Source: Bradyrhizobium sp. AZCC 2262
Lineage (GTDB): Bacteria > Pseudomonadota > Alphaproteobacteria > Rhizobiales > Xanthobacteraceae
Length of the DNA: 64,000 nucleotides
NCBI RefSeq assembly: GCF_036924535.1
Contig: NZ_JAZHRT010000001.1
Location: forward strand, 6,262,001 to 6,326,000
Reading direction: 5' to 3'
The notes beneath the pieces were generated by a model that searched no databases, was not told the DNA's origin, and saw only the letters and a program-made list of their open reading frames with translations. The translations under genes were made by a program, and so were the position numbers. Below, piece by piece: positions 63,663 to 64,000 of the stretch (its first letter is position 1; the number at the start of each line of letters is the position of its first letter).

Positions 63663-64000
63663 ATGACCGACGACAAGAGCAAATTGCTGAGATCGCTTTC
63701 CATCGATCGCAGCGCCAACAAGGCCGAGCGATCCAGTCGCCGCTGGCTGCCGATTTCGGCTGCGATTGTTGCCTGCGTCGTCGCATTCGCGGCCTTTGGC
63801 GCTTACGAGTTCCGCAGGCAAGACCCGCCGAAAGAAACCGCATCGCAGATCGCGCAACAGTCCGCCGCGCAGCCACAGACACCTCAGCAACCTCCGCAGG
63901 CGCCAACGAATAGCAAGACGGCCGGCAGTCTGGCGGCTTCCGGCTATGTGGTGGCGCGCCGCAAGGCGACCGTCGCGGCCGAGATCACCGGCAAGGTGGT
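63663..64000 (+). CDS. HlyD-type membrane fusion protein (efflux adaptor), partial
   Basis: The first 112 residues are visible before the window ends: a basic N-terminus (MTDDKSKLLRSLSIDRSANK), one membrane helix (WLPISAAIVACVVAFAAFGA), a Gln/Pro-rich linker (AQQSAAQPQTPQQPPQAP), then SLAASGYVVARRKATVAAEI, the start of the biotinyl-lipoyl-like barrel of periplasmic adaptor proteins. GGAAATGAATA precedes the ATG. It is the adaptor of an RND or MacB-type exporter whose other parts must lie beyond the window. Confidence 0.83.
   Translation, partial: MTDDKSKLLRSLSIDRSANKAERSSRRWLPISAAIVACVVAFAAFGAYEFRRQDPPKETASQIAQQSAAQPQTPQQPPQAPTNSKTAGSLAASGYVVARRKATVAAEITGKV

Overview
The window reads as chromosomal DNA of a high-GC alphaproteobacterium, most likely Bradyrhizobium or a close Nitrobacteraceae relative. 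This is inference from codon usage, many ATGA/GTGA gene overlaps, the abundance of ABC uptake systems and the kinds of catabolic genes. No rRNA gene, complete tRNA, insertion sequence, CRISPR array or replication origin was seen. Almost everything is uptake and breakdown of small organic compounds.

Layout. 1-1.2 kb: the start of a TauE/SafE permease and one or two small ORFs (minus strand). 1.36-4.4 kb: a large winged-helix/ATPase/TPR regulator. 4.65-4.9 kb: a composite repeat ending in a tRNA-like 3' fragment, followed by a palindromic element. 5.4-15.4 kb (minus): one operon with a substrate-binding protein, two permeases, a small membrane protein and two ATPases, followed by DhaL, DhaM, HPr, Enzyme I, a small HTH-like protein and DhaK. 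It is a glp-like ABC importer joined to a self-contained PEP-driven dihydroxyacetone kinase. 16.5-25.3 kb (plus): an MFS carrier, protocatechuate 3,4-dioxygenase (pcaHG), a lipocalin-like protein, an SDR, an acyl-CoA ligase, a two-domain alpha/beta hydrolase, a type II dehydroquinase and a shikimate/quinate dehydrogenase. 25.4-28.6 kb (minus): a secreted TPR-CHAT protein. 28.85-28.98 kb: a second copy of the composite repeat.

29.6-36.7 kb (minus): a second sugar ABC importer with a zinc dehydrogenase, a PfkB kinase and a LacD/YihT-type aldolase, divergent from a LacI regulator and an SDR (36.9-38.7 kb). The kinase and aldolase resemble the sulfofructose kinase/aldolase pair. 38.7-39.7 kb: a DUF2066 protein.

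40.1-62.2 kb (plus) is the most unusual part: about 22 kb of co-directional genes. They are a frameshifted branched-chain-type binding protein, an AraC regulator, LivH, LivM, LivG, a LivF ATPase fused to a Tm-1-like (UPF0261) domain, a TIM-barrel PEP-hydrolase-family protein, a 960-residue flotillin-like protein with 44-residue repeats, two SRPBCC proteins, a molybdenum hydroxylase (FAD subunit, 2Fe-2S subunit, and a large subunit split into two genes), CoxD and CoxE maturation factors, an amidohydrolase, a metallo-beta-lactamase-fold hydrolase, a gluconolactonase-isochorismatase fusion and a flavin reductase. The gene set suggests import, hydroxylation and hydrolytic opening of an unidentified, probably cyclic, substrate. 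The window closes with a quinone oxidoreductase-like MDR protein (62.2-63.2 kb) and the start of a HlyD-type membrane fusion protein cut by the window edge.
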